NCBI RefSeq assembly: GCF_014805625.2
Contig: NW_023998464.1
Span: 7,907,813 to 7,971,812 of the forward strand
Reading direction: 5' to 3'
Source: Glossina fuscipes
Lineage: Eukaryota; Arthropoda; Insecta; Diptera; Glossinidae
DNA length: 64,000 nucleotides
The notes under the pieces: model-generated
The model's database searches: none
What the model was told of the DNA's origin: nothing
The model's input: the letters and a program-made list of their open reading frames with translations, nothing else
Part shown: piece by piece, positions 20,740 to 34,360 of the stretch
Numbering within the stretch: the first letter of the stretch is position 1
How the letters are laid out: each line of letters begins with the position of its first letter
Made by a program: the position numbers and the translations under genes

Positions 20740-23700
20740 TGTGTGCAAGTATTGAAACTTGAAGTATGTTTTGTTTTTGTGTAAAATATACTTTTTAGAT
20801 TCCAATTTTTTTTTTTTACTGAATGTATTATTTCTTCCATATCCCAGATTTTATATTAACGAACGATGAATTCTTGGAATTTTGTGGCGCATATTTGCTC
20901 TATCGATTTTATTTTCGTTTTCTAAAAAACTTTTTTAATCAATATAAATTGATAAAAAATATACTTTGCCATACGTACATGATGTCTTCTACGTGGAGTT
21001 AATATTTGTATGTAGAATTTTTATTTTTTCTTTAAAATCATTTTATATTCATAAACACTCCGTTTTTTTTCCTCTTTCGTTATTTTCTGTGTTGCTCTAC
21101 TCTTTTTAAATTCTTAATTGCTTATTATTTCTAAATAGCTTAACCAGCGGACATCAAAAATATCCTTTTGCACCATTTAGGTGCAATTGTTAACTGTGCC
21201 CGAATGTATTTTATATTCATTACAGTAAAATCTCGTTAGTATTTAAAGCAATCGTTGTTGGTTGTAACACCTGATATATTATGTACGTATATATGTATAT
21301 AAATGTCGGTATGCTTGTTTCTATTGTAATTTGTGCTAAGATGAGTTTCGGAAGTTTAGCTAAATATTTTTGCACATTTCAAGCATAAACCCCATAAGCT
21401 GCAAATCTGTAAAGGAGGCTAAGAGCTTGGCTACCATTCATTACATAAGAAAGAAATGAATGCAATTTCATTAGGGTGACTCTTAACATTTGGTTTGGGC
21501 AATTTTATTATATGTTTGACGTGAAAGCTATGCTGATAGTATCTATCGATTTACTTTGTAACTAAATGATCTCCAAAAATTTTTCATAAGTGTTCCGTGT
21601 TGTGAGAAATGGGCCTACATCAAAATGTGCAAATTATTCGAAAACTGTTAAAAGGAAGTTGAAAGGAATTTCGCTTCGGAGCACTGACAGTATTCAGATG
21701 CGTTGAAGGCTTATCGTTTCTTATGATTTCGTTTTCAACATGGCAGTAATTTTTTAAATTAAGCTGACGGTATCTTGCATTAAAAAAAACCAGTTTATTT
21801 TCTTAAAAGTCATCATACCAGTAAAATGACCTTGTCTTTGTTAATTATCGATGCACCATCTTATTGTTTGGGAAATTTTTATTTTCGATTTAGTTTTCAT
21901 CTGGTCCTGGTATAAGGTTGCCTCAAATTTTGAATCTTTGCCTCCTATACTCTGATACCATCGATTAATTGGAGTGAATTGATCAATGTAAATTAAATAT
22001 TCTCTATCAGTAGTCAATTATGGACGCCTTCTACGGTTCCCTATTATCAAAAATTCTGCGTCTTTTATACTTCGGAGGTTGTAGCTAAACTCCTTACATA
22101 AATCAGTTATGTCGATCAATAATTAGACATCGATGTCTCCTATACTTCTATAGCAATGGCGAATTGCCATCATTAAAAACAATAATTAATAGTAGTACAG
22201 TTCGATAATATTGATCAATAGATATCTTCTAGAGTATGATCCAATAGTTGTTGCTCGCCATTTTTTATAATTTACTAATAAACAGAAAAATAATTGGGTT
22301 AAAGGCTGTATCTCGATAACTTCCTTAATTGGATAGTCTCGCCCATAGTTATAGACAGGCATCTCTTTTGACTCTACATCGCCGATCATTGTACATTGAT
22401 ATTTTCTACCTTTACAGGTTCTCTTACTTTGGGCGACTGATGACAGTTGTCAAAGCTTAAATCTTGGAAGCTGGATTTGAAATCCAAATTATCCGAGAGA
22501 ATCAAAAATAGAATACCAACCGTATTGTACAGCTTTCAGTCACTAGCATCTATTTTTGTAAGCACTGAGAGCACACGTCAGTTTCCTTCTGCAAACCGGT
22601 AAGCGCCTACATGTGCTGCTACATTTCATTTGAGACAAGCGATAATTGCATATCTTTGCAGGTAATTAAAAACTTTTATTACCCACAAATTTATTTTCGT
22701 TTATTACTATTATATTCATTATAATGATTCTCCCACCAAAGCTAAGTCTAAATAGTTTTGAATTGATGGTGATTATTGCAATTTTTCTAACATTTCTAGC
22801 AAGAGGAGCGTAGATCACACGCTTTTTAATATAAAAATGTTTGAAGAAAAGTAGAAGTGGGTTGAACAATCACGTGTTTTTTTTTAAGAATAAAAGCCTC
22901 AATCTTTTCTTATAATTTCGTGTAGCTACAATTCCTGTTTGTCATTTTCAAAGCATAGAAGTTAACCGCATATAATTAGGTCTTCAAGTCCTCTTCTCTG
23001 ACGTTGACATTCACGCAAATAGACGACTGGGCAGACTTCATTAGGTTTACTCATATGAACCTTAGGCAAATAAACATATTGCGATATGAATTTACCGGCT
23101 CTGTGAACAAAATTGTAAATCTAACCGCGTAACGCTTATGCTAATTTTTTTACTGTAGGACCGACAGAAGCAGGATTAAGGAATTTTTACTTTTTGCCTT
23201 CGTCTTGCTTCCATTCTACGCTGGCAAGAAAAATGAATAATATTTTGCTTATCCGCAAGTAAATTTTTCGGTCTTATCAAAACTTGTTCAATTATTGTTA
23301 AAGCTGAATCGATTAGAAGTAAAATTTACTAATCTCAGGTTGCTTGCGATGCAATTCATTGGAATATTATTCTTTGCATATAGACAAAATTTATATTTAC
23401 CTGCACGTATAAAAAAATCATTACAGCTTTTTCTAGATGAAGGCGTTACTTTGTCTATAGGCGTTCGTGAAATTGTGATCAGTCCATGCAGGAGCCATTT
23501 TTAAGTTCAACGCAATAGTATAATTTATATCGCCAAAGTGCACACAACAGCAATTACCTAGAGAGTTGACTTTGAATTAGGCAAGTTCTGCGCGGAAAAG
23601 GCCTCAACAATAGGAAGCATTATAACTGCTGCTTAATTCCAACCAAAGTATTGCTGGATTAAGACTGAAAGATCACAAATCAGTTCAGCGTAACGATTAA

Positions 23701-25615
23701 CACCGATAGTAAAACTGAGGATCTTTGGTACTCCTATTTAGCAAAACTGGCTGGACGCAGTGCATTGTGAGCTGCACTGATATATCTGATGCAACTGGCG
23801 GTTAGTCCCTATTTCAACCCATGACCTATTATCTATCCGAGCCACACTTTCCTCCTCGTGTAGAATGCTTAGGTAGATAGCTGAGAAAACCGTTTGTGCT
23901 TTCGCGCAAAACCCATATTCTGCCAGAAATCATTTAACATCAGTTGATTAGGGTATATTTTCCTTCGACTTTCTATAGAAGGCAAAACTCCTTGTGACAG
24001 TATGAAAGACAGCAATTAAGGTGCTTTTATGAAAACTGTGATCGGATATTACGAAAATAGACAAAAATAAAGAAGTTACGCCTTAAGGTTTCAATTGACT
24101 TTGATTAGCTTGCGACTCAATTCATTACATTATTCCATTACGATTGATTGCATTACCATACATTCTACATCTACGCTAGTAGTGAAGCTAATACTGCTCG
24201 CTTGTCGTATCTCAGCCATGTTGCCGAAAATGGCACACGTGAACGTATCTTGTAAATTAAAATCGATTAGTTAGGTCGCAATATTAATCAGATTGTAGCT
24301 AACCAACGCGAATCGGCAAACCAAAGTAAATGTTTTGTAATTACCAACTAAAAGGTAAGAATTGTCAGGTAAAGGGTGTAAGTGTTTTAGACCACGTGAT
24401 GGATTGTATAATTATTAATTGACTTATAAAGTAGAGATGCAAGTGAGCTTTCTCTTTTCGAAATTTCCAAATGAGGAAAGTTTGTTTATTATCTAAATGT
24501 AACCGTATCTAACACGACAAATAAAATAACTTCTGCCAATTCAACCAGTTTTTGACTTCCTGTCCTCAAAAGCTTCTTCTTTAAAATTAAAGTGTTTGCA
24601 AGGCTTCTTAAGCCGCTCAGTCCCGTTTAGTCATCGTTTGATGCCTAAAGCTTCATTTAAAGACATTGAATTGATTGTTTCATTTTTGTTGAGATGATAT
24701 CTCTCTTTCGGTCCTAATTTTAATGAAGCGGTTACCACAGAATATTCAAAATTAGCTTAAATTCAATCTAAAATATTAAAAAAAATTTCTTTTCCTTACT
24801 TAGGAAAACTTGAACAATACTTTCCCAAAATAGCTACTATTAAGAGTCACCTTGCTTTCTATGTACATGCATTCATGACTGCCTAGTTACTAGAGTGCCA
24901 TCAGCACAATATACAAAACACAAAATTACAAAAAAAAAAAAAAAAAATTACTGTACTTGGCAAGTGTCAAAGTTTACTGTATATTATCGCATTCATTACA
25001 TTGGCTGCAGGCCAGACATGAATGTCAGTCAGTCTGCTCTGCCTACTCCTGCTGCTGTACAACCAGTTTTTGACTTTTCTCGGCCTTCCAGACCAAAGAA
25101 AACAAAAAAAAAAGAACAAAAAAGAAGGTAGAAGAACTCAACCGAAATTCAGAGTCTGAATAGTTATAATATAACAATAGCAACAGTATAAAGCCGGGTA
25201 AGCTGTTGAGCAAAAGAGTAACTCATACAGACAATAATAATCATACAAATAGAAGATGAAAACTACTTCAAGTTTCAGAAGCAGTAGGAAGCAGTTGGCA
25301 ACGTTTTCACTGCGTCAATTCCTCTTGTTGCTTGCTCCTCAATGTTTATATGAGGTGTTCAAGGGCAGGCTATGGCTTCATTTCAAGTTGCATGATACTG
25401 CTGCTGCACCTTGTGCAGCAGTTTAGCAACTATCGGACAATGCCAACAAGCAAACGAACGAAAGTAAAAAAGAGAGAGAAAAAAGTACAAACACAACAAT
25501 TCCAACAAACAACATAACCAGGAAACTCAAAAAGGAAATGGCAATTTGCAACAACCTGTGTTGGGTTTAACAAAAAGCTGCTAAGCTCGAGGCAGTTCTT
25601 GTATATGGTTGCGTG

Positions 25616-25765
25616 CGTGTATACATATATAAATGAATATACATGTATGTTTGTATATACATGTATGTTTGTATACATATATATATATATATATGTATAT
25701 ATACCTATCATTTATCTGTGTATATATATATATGAAAGTTTATGTGTACACATATATACATATGT
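25616..25765. repeat. (TA)n/(TGTA)n low-complexity tract
   Basis: About 150 bases of alternating T/A with TGTA and CATA interruptions occur here, including the repeated block TACATGTATGTTTGTATA. Overlapping short open frames on both strands are artefacts of the repeat. Confidence 0.85.
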
Positions 25766-27155
25766 ACGTGCATCTATTTGTGAGTGGAAGCTTAGTTAAG
25801 CCCGGTAGATGTTTATTTATTCGTTTTCAGTTTCTATTTCTTTCTGGTTTGAACAAAAAAAATTAAAAAAGCAAAAACAGAGATGATGAAAATGTAGAAA
25901 TTTTAATTCGGTCAAATATTTGAATAGATGTTCTTCTAGAAACTTTAATGCAAACTAAATGCATATTTGAAAATTATTCTTAAATACGAACAGTTTTTAT
26001 AAAAACTGCTAAGTCCGTTGCCAAAAATTTTTTATAACGGTAACAAAACGAATTACATTCATAAGCACGTATGTAAAACTAATTAAGCTTCTGAAAAAAT
26101 GATGGCTATTCAAAATTTATCTCTTTACTAATGGATTTCAAATGGAGTTTTTCATCGTAAACATAAGCCGTAAGTGACTCTATAGCACCCGGTTATTGTC
26201 ATTATTTACTTAATCAAAGCAAACTAGGTCCATTGAGCAGTATTACAATTAACTATAAATGCAAAAGATAGATTATAGTTTAATAAGATATAAAAACCAT
26301 TTAGATCATAGCTTATTGTCGCTTACCGTAGCTATACAGGTTAATTTATTTAGTCCTTATTTCACTTATCGCCTATTTACTAGTAATTGCTAATTATGTT
26401 GGCAAAATATCGATTTCAAAATCGGAAAAAGCTCAGAATGTGAACGGTTACGCTGCTAAAAATTAGGTTTAGTTCCAATGTAGAACTCCGTATCGGAAAG
26501 TACACCAAAAAGAAAAAAAACCCGTGGGCACAGTTAGTCATTTTAATTTAAAAATGCATTTTTAATCGTTTATAGAAATGACGACGGCGTCACGTCATAA
26601 AGATTGTAATAGTAATTGAAAGATCGAAAAGCAAAACAAAGGGAGTGATTCGCGGCACAGCCGAGCTGAGTATAATCCCCAAATCCGTTATATTCGAAAC
26701 ATAGACATCAATATAATAATCAATAGCGCAATCGGAACCAACAAACAAAATATTGGTAGTGTGTATTTTTTCAAATTAAGTGACATGTTATTATGTTTAC
26801 ATCAAACATATAACTCGAATATGACATTTAAAGATATTAAAAGGGTGATGTAAGATGAAGTCAATGTATTTTATAAGTTAAAAATTAGCGGACCCAAATG
26901 ATTTCCCTGCGAAGCACCATATGTGACTTGGTTAGAGTGTGATGTACAAGAATTAAACACAACACGTTATGTGTGTGCAAACAACATCTGTTTGTTTATC
27001 ATCAGAGAAATCACTATAAATATTGCACACCAGTTCCAGCAGATTTTTCATAGGGGATCAACATTTAATAAAACCATATTGAATGTGTGATAAAAGGGAC
27101 GCTAGTGTCGGTGCACCAACCCTCTGCAATTTATATGTTTTTAACCTTACCTTTT

Positions 27156-27627
27156 ATACCATTCACCGAAGGACGAGAGGTACGGTCATTTTATCAAATC
27201 GTTTGCAATTCCAACAAGGAAGCCTCAGAAATCCCGCAAAGTATGTGTATGTATGTAAGTATGTATGTAAGTATATTTTTGAGCAGAATCAAAATCCAAA
27301 CCGATTTAAGGATGTTCCTTAGTCCGTTTGTCCCTCTGTCAGCCTCTCTGACCATGTAATATCTGTGGAAAACATTATTCTGCCACAAAGATTATTATAG
27401 AATTAAAGAATACTGAAATTTCATTTCTTTGTCGAAACGTTTGCCACTAGTTTGACATAAAAATTAACTGTGTTGGATTTTGAATACGTAAGACAATTTT
27501 TGAGGAAAGCAGATGTCGAATTTTTAATATACAGTCCCATGGCAGTAAGTTCCTATAAAAGCAGGGTACATTTTTTGTGTTCTATGGCAAAAATGAGGAT
27601 TTTGTCAGACAATGTGGTGTAGGGTAT
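27156..27627 (+). mobile_element. Copy of the ATACCC-ended repeat group
   Basis: The copy starts ATACCATTCACCGAAGGACGAG, which matches the minus-strand start at 34360 (ATACCCAGCGCCGAAGG). It continues with AAGGAAGCCTCAGAAATCCC and a run of GTATG repeats, then the shared CCGATTTAAG...GTCCGTTTGTCC block. It ends GTGGTGTAGGGTAT. At 472 bp it is shorter than the 855-bp relative at 33506. No coding capacity is seen. Confidence 0.55.
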
Positions 27628-30224
27628 TGAATAGCGGGGTAGCCCGAATATAGTGTCTTCACTTATTTTTTTTGTCTATTTTGGCATAACGCTGGCGGGT
27701 AAAAAGAATCGGTCGTGCGCGAATGGGCCAAGTTGCTTCATCGTACCCAAACTTCATTTCCTCTGTCCACTCCTAAATTCTCGGCGTAGCAACAATTGGA
27801 AGAAATCATCCTTCGCTTGGACACATTGATTGGTCTTCTGAAATTGCTCTTTGTGCAATCGTGCATATCAAGCTAGGAACTACATTAAATCCTTTTTTCA
27901 TTACAATTAGCAACTTGAGATAACCTGTAAATAAAGCAAAATTTGAAAATTTATATATGCGCACACATTTAGAATTTAGATAGACGGGTATTCTACCGTT
28001 ATCGAGCAAATTGTATTAGAGCGCCTAATTTTTGTAAGTCTTAAAGCACACATTCCTAACTATCTTCTTTTCGGTCAATATGATAGTTCGCATTCGATGC
28101 GCATTATGATCAATTGTGCAATATATTCATTAACATGGTCTTATGGTAATCGCGCCTGCACGTACGATCTACATTTTTATATTACGTGCTATTCTGAGGA
28201 AGTCAAAAATCAAAAAAAGAAATTTTACTATTTCTCTTGGAACATATTTACAAAATTGAAATGATTACGCTTAAGACCACAATAACCGCACAACTTATAC
28301 GTTCACAGAAAAGCGATCAGAGTGCATGTATTTTAGAAAAGCAGTTAATTACAGCCATTAAACTCATACCGAAATCGAAAGTAAACAATGAAAGATAATA
28401 AATTAACATCGCAAAGGAAATGTAAACAACTTAACGGATTTCTTGAGCAACCTCATACATACTCAGCATACATGGATTTAAACAATAACAATCATCTCCG
28501 TTCGCAGGAGAGTGGCAATCGTGTGCTTTTGTTTGTTTAGCAAGAAAAGCATCGTGTGAATAACCAGACAATCAACGTAAGGCATACATATACGCATATG
28601 TATTAAGAGAACCGATTACGTTTGGTTTTAAAGGGGGTAACAATCATCACTTGTTGTGGAAGAATTGTTGAAAAGGGCGAATGAGAACCGCAAAATATCA
28701 TACATTCCCCACGCCCGCTCTCCAAAACAGAAAAAATGCGAATATATTTTGAAATGATGATGGTGGTTGCTTTTGTATATTTTAGGAGTTACGGTATAAA
28801 CGTGGCGTATAGCGTGGGTGGCTTGGCTTCTTTTCTTTTGGATATGCTCCTATATACGTGCATATGATGTGTGGATATGAAAGTTATGTGAAATATAATA
28901 ATAGACAGAATGCTGATACCGCCAATATGAAATGAAAAACACCACGTTTTTCATTTCGATGGCAGTAAAGAGAAACGCGGCTAAAGAGGCTTACGAAATG
29001 TACATAAAGGTGATAAGTGTTAGATAATCATGCCCGTTCGTCTGTCTGTTGCCAATAAACAATGGGTGGAACTCTTGTGATCGCCATTAATGTAGAAATC
29101 TGCAATAAACTGTTGGTTTATGGCCAGAAAACCGGTTTAGTATAAAGGCTTTACTTACAAATTACCTTACAATAACAAAAAATGATTATATCAAAGTCTT
29201 GCAGACAATAATACAAATGGTAGCTGACGTCGATATAAAATTGCAAAACTAGTTCCAATTAGACGCATATGACCTTATTACTGTCTCATTGAAGTCTTAT
29301 CTCATAAAAATATCGACAGATTACAAGACCGAACTTGTACCATTTATCGTAAAGTCGATCTGTTGTCTAATATTTATATGAAAATTAACAAATTTTGAGA
29401 AATGTTTTTTTTCTAACATAAAATACATTGTCTTCCGTATACGCGGAAGCTTTTGAAATCTATGAGATGCGTATTTTTCAAGTTTTTACCGATTGCGAGC
29501 CAGTGACAAAAGGTCATGACAGCGATATTCTTCAAATATGGGATAACTCGTACAGAAAGATTCTTTGGAGGTTAGCGGTGCTGCAGCATTTCATACCACT
29601 ACTGCGGTCACCAGGGGGAGAGAGCTCTATAGAAAAACAAAACGGACCTGTCGAGAGTGACTACTTCTTTCTATACTACCTTGAAAATCTAGAACTAGGC
29701 TAGCTACCTTTGCGAGTAAAATAACATGGCTCTGGTTACGTTGACATATTTTTTTTCTTCACTAGCAAATGTATTGCAAAAGATAAGGGACTCGATGCCT
29801 CGTAAACACCTTACAGTTGTCGACAATCGAATCGATGAATCAAGCAGTGGGTTTACGCTCATGTATAAAGTGTGCATTTTTGGTACTATTGAGTGAAAAA
29901 TCTCTCGATCACAGACTTCCTGTCAACCAAACATGGGTTTTTTCGTAAAAGGCAGGATAGCAATATAAAAAACAGCATATTATTAGCAAATAAATTTCGG
30001 CGAGTATCCTTTTTGCTTAGGAACGTCATTTAAACGTTTTGACATATTCTATATAATTTGTCTTAGGTAGGAAAAAGGGATCTTACTCCATTCTTCTTGT
30101 AGTCTATTTCTCAAGACTAGAATTTGCAGGAAACGCGCACGCATAAGCATATATAACGAAAAAAATGAACTTAGCAACGTGTTTTCTCGTACCTTCCTAT
30201 TCCTTTTTTGTATTAAGGATTTAC
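27628..30224. other. Gene-free stretch upstream of the Tc1 relic
   Basis: No feature is supported. An open frame at 29428-29703 has no recognisable similarity. The N-terminal part of the transposase that follows is not readable here. Confidence 0.45.
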
Positions 30225-30694
30225 GGTGAGCAAGGCAATGGTCATGTTTTAATTTGGGTATGCATTGGAGCCAAGGGACTCGGAAGACTTGTGTTTATGA
30301 ATGGCATTCTAAACAAGGAGACTTGTTTGGGGATATTGAAAAAAAATTTGAAAGAAAGTGCGAATAAACCTGGTATTTTGGAAACATTCTCATTCTTCCA
30401 AGTTAGAATTTGGTCAAGCATAAGTCCCGCTTAATTTAAGAAAGGGTCTTATGTAACAGCCCCAAAGTAATTCACCCTCTTCCCCAATCACCAGGCATGA
30501 AGTCCACCAAAAATATGCGAGATGAATTAGACCGTCGTGTGCGAAACCACTTAATCTCTTCCGCCCAATATGTGAAAAATACTCTGCAAAAGTATACTGG
30601 AATATACTTCAGAGATATTGGAGAGCATAACGGAGTAAGATCCCTCTTTCCTACACAAGAAAAATTATATATAAAAATATGTCAAAATACTTAA
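30225..30694 (+). pseudogene. Tc1-like transposase relic (C-terminal half)
   Basis: The first segment reads GHVLIWVCIGAKGLGRLVFM then NGILNKE...LGILKKNLKES. This corresponds to the central DDE region of Tc1-type transposases (usual form GGHVLVWGCxSxxGVGxLxFIDG). Near 30411 a one-base loss shifts the frame and the DND motif around the second aspartate is destroyed. The protein then resumes as KHKSRLI-stop-ERVLCNSPK, PQSPGMKSTKNMRDELDRRV. In that block the normal NPIENLW motif carrying the third acidic residue has decayed to KSTKNMR (Glu to Lys). It is inactive by frameshift, nonsense and loss of catalytic residues. No terminal repeats were identified. Confidence 0.8.
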
Positions 30695-33505
30695 ATGACT
30701 TTATTAAGCAAAGAGTACCACCGAATGTTAATTTTTAATAATATGGAATTTTTTCCTTCGTATTCTTCCTTAGTAGTACAATGTAGGAGAATACATTTTT
30801 ATGTTTGGACAATGGACCAGGTTTAATAAGCACTAAAATCTTTCCGGAATAGCTGCACATAAATCTTGTCAGAAGTACGGATGTTTTCTCCGATATTTAT
30901 TTTAGGTAAGTAGTTCTACATTTAAGTTTACTTTCGTTATGTTAGCTGACTGTAAGCATTTAGAATAGTTAGAGAATATATATGTATACTTTGCTTCGAA
31001 GCTTGCTGATGCATAAACTTTTTAAGTGATTGTAAAAGGTAGTTAACCCAAGATATTTAGTTATTTTGTATAGAACTAAGAAAACTTGCTGGTAGACGAT
31101 GGTAAAACTAAACACATGTTAGTCGCCGTATACAGAAGTCAAAAATAATTTAAATCACTTATAGGTTTTCTTCTTTATAGCAACAAAAATGATAAAATAA
31201 AAAAAAAAATAGTATCGAAAATAAAAGCATATGCACATATATGAATGCCTCGGTCACGCCAAGATTTATTTTGTTAATCAACATTTGAAATCTCTTCATT
31301 ACAATATCCCTTGAAAAAATCCAACACCGTATGTTCTCAAGTTACACGACATGATTTACCTTTCTTCTTCTTCTTTTTCTTTTTCTTCTTCGTGTTTGTC
31401 TCTTTAGTTGATTGCGTATATGTACGTGATTATCAGAACGACATCTAATCCTTGGAATTGAGCACATATTTAAACTCTTCGAGTGACAATAATTCTTTGT
31501 AGGTTTATGCTGAAGTTGTTGCTGATAAGATCACTATGACCTTTTTATAAAGTAACTATTAAAAGCGGACATATACTGACTTTGTCATTTCATTCGCAAG
31601 ATACCACAATAATAGTAAAAGTAACAACGCTATGTTGTTTAAAATACAGTAAGAATACAGATCGGTCAATACAGTCGTATCGTCGTAATTGGGCAGGAAA
31701 CTATAATTGTAAGAAAATCAACTAAATTGCGTCAGGTGTTAAAATTGATTGCAGTTTTTATTAAATGAGTACGGTAATGAATGTCTGAAGCAAATATTGG
31801 CAATGAAATAATGTTTAGAAATCCTATTATCTTAGAGTATAAATCTCTCTTTCTTATATATATAAATATAACATTTATTTGTAATATTTTCAATAGTTGA
31901 AACGATTTGTTTAAAAAATCTAAATTTTCCCTAAACTTTTCAATATTACGAGTCGTAATGAGTTGGAATTTTAACGTTATATAAATAAGTCTTTAAGGCT
32001 TTAAGATTATGTACATATCAGATAAAAGAAAAGAAGTGTGATGTACATTTATGTAAACTCTCGGCCGCTTGTTTATATTTGAACAAGTTTTGGTTTAAGT
32101 CGCTTTGTAGACGTTTTTTCCAAAAAATTCTCACAGAAAGGTATCTACATTTCGACTTAAACTGGCTGCATTTACTCACCGGCGACTTTCGTGCGGCTTC
32201 ATGCGGATTACTATTATTATTTTTTTTTTTTTTTGATTGTGTGTTGGAATACAAGTATCGATCATCGGTTAACAGCTTACATACAGGTTTTTGTATAGAT
32301 TTCTATAAATTCTTTCAAACGACACGATTTTCTTATCGTTTACATTTAACGATAATTAATAAAAAGCAACGTAACGAAATTCGTTAAAGTTTGTTTGGGT
32401 TTCTTTTCCCTATTTATGGTTAGAGAGCGTTTTAGTTTTGTCATATAGAATGTTCGAGGGATATGAAGGTGACAGTCCTTATCAACAAAAACCCGGAAAG
32501 GTCATGTTTGTTAATCGTTTGAGCAAGTCGATGTGGAGGTGGAAATATCATTGTGGCAATGGCAGGGCTGCCATTAACTGATTGTTTTTGAGCGGCATCA
32601 AGTTTACGCTGTAAGAGGGCACTGCGTTATAATTAACACCTGCCAACTTTTGATTAACTGAATTGACAAGTAGCCCTTCCGGCTTGAATGACAACGCTCG
32701 AAACTGAAACTTCTATCGAAAATTTTTCTAACGCTCCCCCAATAGTAGAGAGCGGCTGCCCGTTTAAGGCAGCTGCAGGTCGAACAAAATGCGACAGCTG
32801 AGGAGTAGCAGCTAGCTCACTGAGTAGCGTTAGGTTTTTGTACCTTTTCGATGGGTAGATAATTTAAAGTGATCTGCATCAAATTAATAAGATTTTCATA
32901 ACGTTGCGATCTTACGTAAAGTTGAAATGTGTTACTATTCATCACAAAGCATGCTACAAGAAGATCCCATTGGACGATCTCTGCTCGGTGTACGATCGAA
33001 TTTTAAAGGCCTTAAGTTCGAACATGAATAAGGAAAAGTGTTCAAAAATGTCACATCGATTTACATTATAATGATCTTTTGCTGGGTATATTGAATTATT
33101 CGAGCACGGATCTATGCTTAATCCGTTAATCTCGCAGAAGTTCAATGTTTTAATTAAGCATGGTAAGCCAAAATAACTTATTTAAAAATGCCAATAAGAA
33201 GAACTTGAACTAGGTAATAAAACGATTCCTTTTGCATTAAGACAAAGAGGCATTAATCAGCAGTTCTTAAAATCAAAAAACTTTGAAAATATTATTGTGA
33301 TCCTATAATGAAATGTAAAGATGAGAATTGAGGTGCGTTCAACGCACCATTAATTGGAAAAATGTAGTAGTAGAAAAACAAGTCTAATGTTTAGGTAGTA
33401 TTGAGAGGTATTATCAAGTCTTGTGCACTAAGGACCATTTCCCTAAAATTAATATAAAACAAGTAAGATAATTATATTGTTGTGTTGGTTATGACCGATT
33501 TTTTT
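30695..33505. other. Gene-free stretch
   Basis: No exon or transposon protein was found. A locally less AT-rich segment at about 32440-32850 contains two CAGCTG E-boxes 25 bp apart (32770-32775 and 32795-32800), noted only as a possible regulatory island. Confidence 0.45.
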
Positions 33506-34360
33506 ATACCCACCATCGTTGTCTTAATGACAATATTTGTATATAATAACAACAATAAAGAGATGGAATAATTTTAGAAGAATAATGATCACAAAGAATA
33601 ATTTTGTGGAAATTTATATCGCGTATTTATTGTAGTTTATGAGCATTGTGCAAAGGAGAGGGAAAGCAAAAGTGTTCACTGTTTTGGCTTTATAGCGGTG
33701 TGGGCAATGTAGGCGCGTTCTTTAAAAATTTTGGGTCATTTTCGAATTCTTTTGCAAGTTTCTAGAAGATATCTTCATTTTTGCGAACGGGAGATAGATA
33801 CTACACACTTGCACGGACAGACAGATGAACAGACGGACATTCTTAGATGCATTCCGAACTCCAAGTTTGCTAAGAACTTATATATTTTTGGGGGTTTCGG
33901 AAGAGAATGAAATTATGACACACTATAACATTGAGTAGGCATGGTCAATTTTTTACTTTTTTTGTGCAGGCACTACGGCCTTACCCATAAAATATACGTT
34001 CAAAATTTTATAGATTTTTATATTGCAATTTAAGAGCAGTGGGTAAGAAGCCAATTTTTTATTTCTTTTGCAAAACGGGCGTGTTGTCAGTTTACAGTGG
34101 GTATGCCCTTCGAACGACTTGGCCAGTTTTTAAATACCAATCTGCGTGCAAGCACTTCCAATGTTTCTACAAATTTGACAAATTTACAACAGATATTGCA
34201 CAGACGGACAGACGGACAGGTAAATAGACGAATGCTTAAATCGATTCAGAATTTGATGCTGATCAAAATTATATATTTATCTTGGGATGTTTCTAAAGCT
34301 TCCTTCTAGGCGTGACAAACGACAAAATAAATGTACCTCTCATCCTTCGGCGCTGGGTAT
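33506..34360 (-). mobile_element. ATACCC-ended repeat, 855 bp copy
   Basis: On the minus strand the copy starts ATACCCAGCGCCGAAGGATGAG at 34360 and contains CCTAGAAGGAAGC, TTTTGATCAGCATCAAATTC, ATCGATTTAAGCA and a GTCCGTCTGTCCGTCTG tract. It ends CGATGGTGGGTAT at 33506. The ends are inverted relative to each other (ATACCC...GGGTAT). Blocks are shared with the copies at 27156-27627 and 6714-7322. A second GTCCGTCTGTTCATCTG-type tract near 33820 suggests an internal duplication or nested copy. No protein is encoded. Confidence 0.55.

Larger units (their letters stand above)
18857..27155. other. Gene-free AT-rich stretch with microsatellites
   Basis: About 8.3 kb contain no exon, RNA gene or transposon protein that I can support. 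Simple repeats occur at 20677-20739 (CT then TA) and 25616-25765 (TA/TGTA). A perfect 9-bp-arm hairpin (CTGCTGCAC, loop CTT, GTGCAGCAG) lies at 25401-25421. Confidence 0.45.

Noticed and set aside
24541..25076. 17-base repeat CAACCAGTTTTTGACTT occurring near 24542 and 25060
   Set aside because: No flanking similarity; a single 17-mer match can occur by chance in 64 kb of biased DNA.
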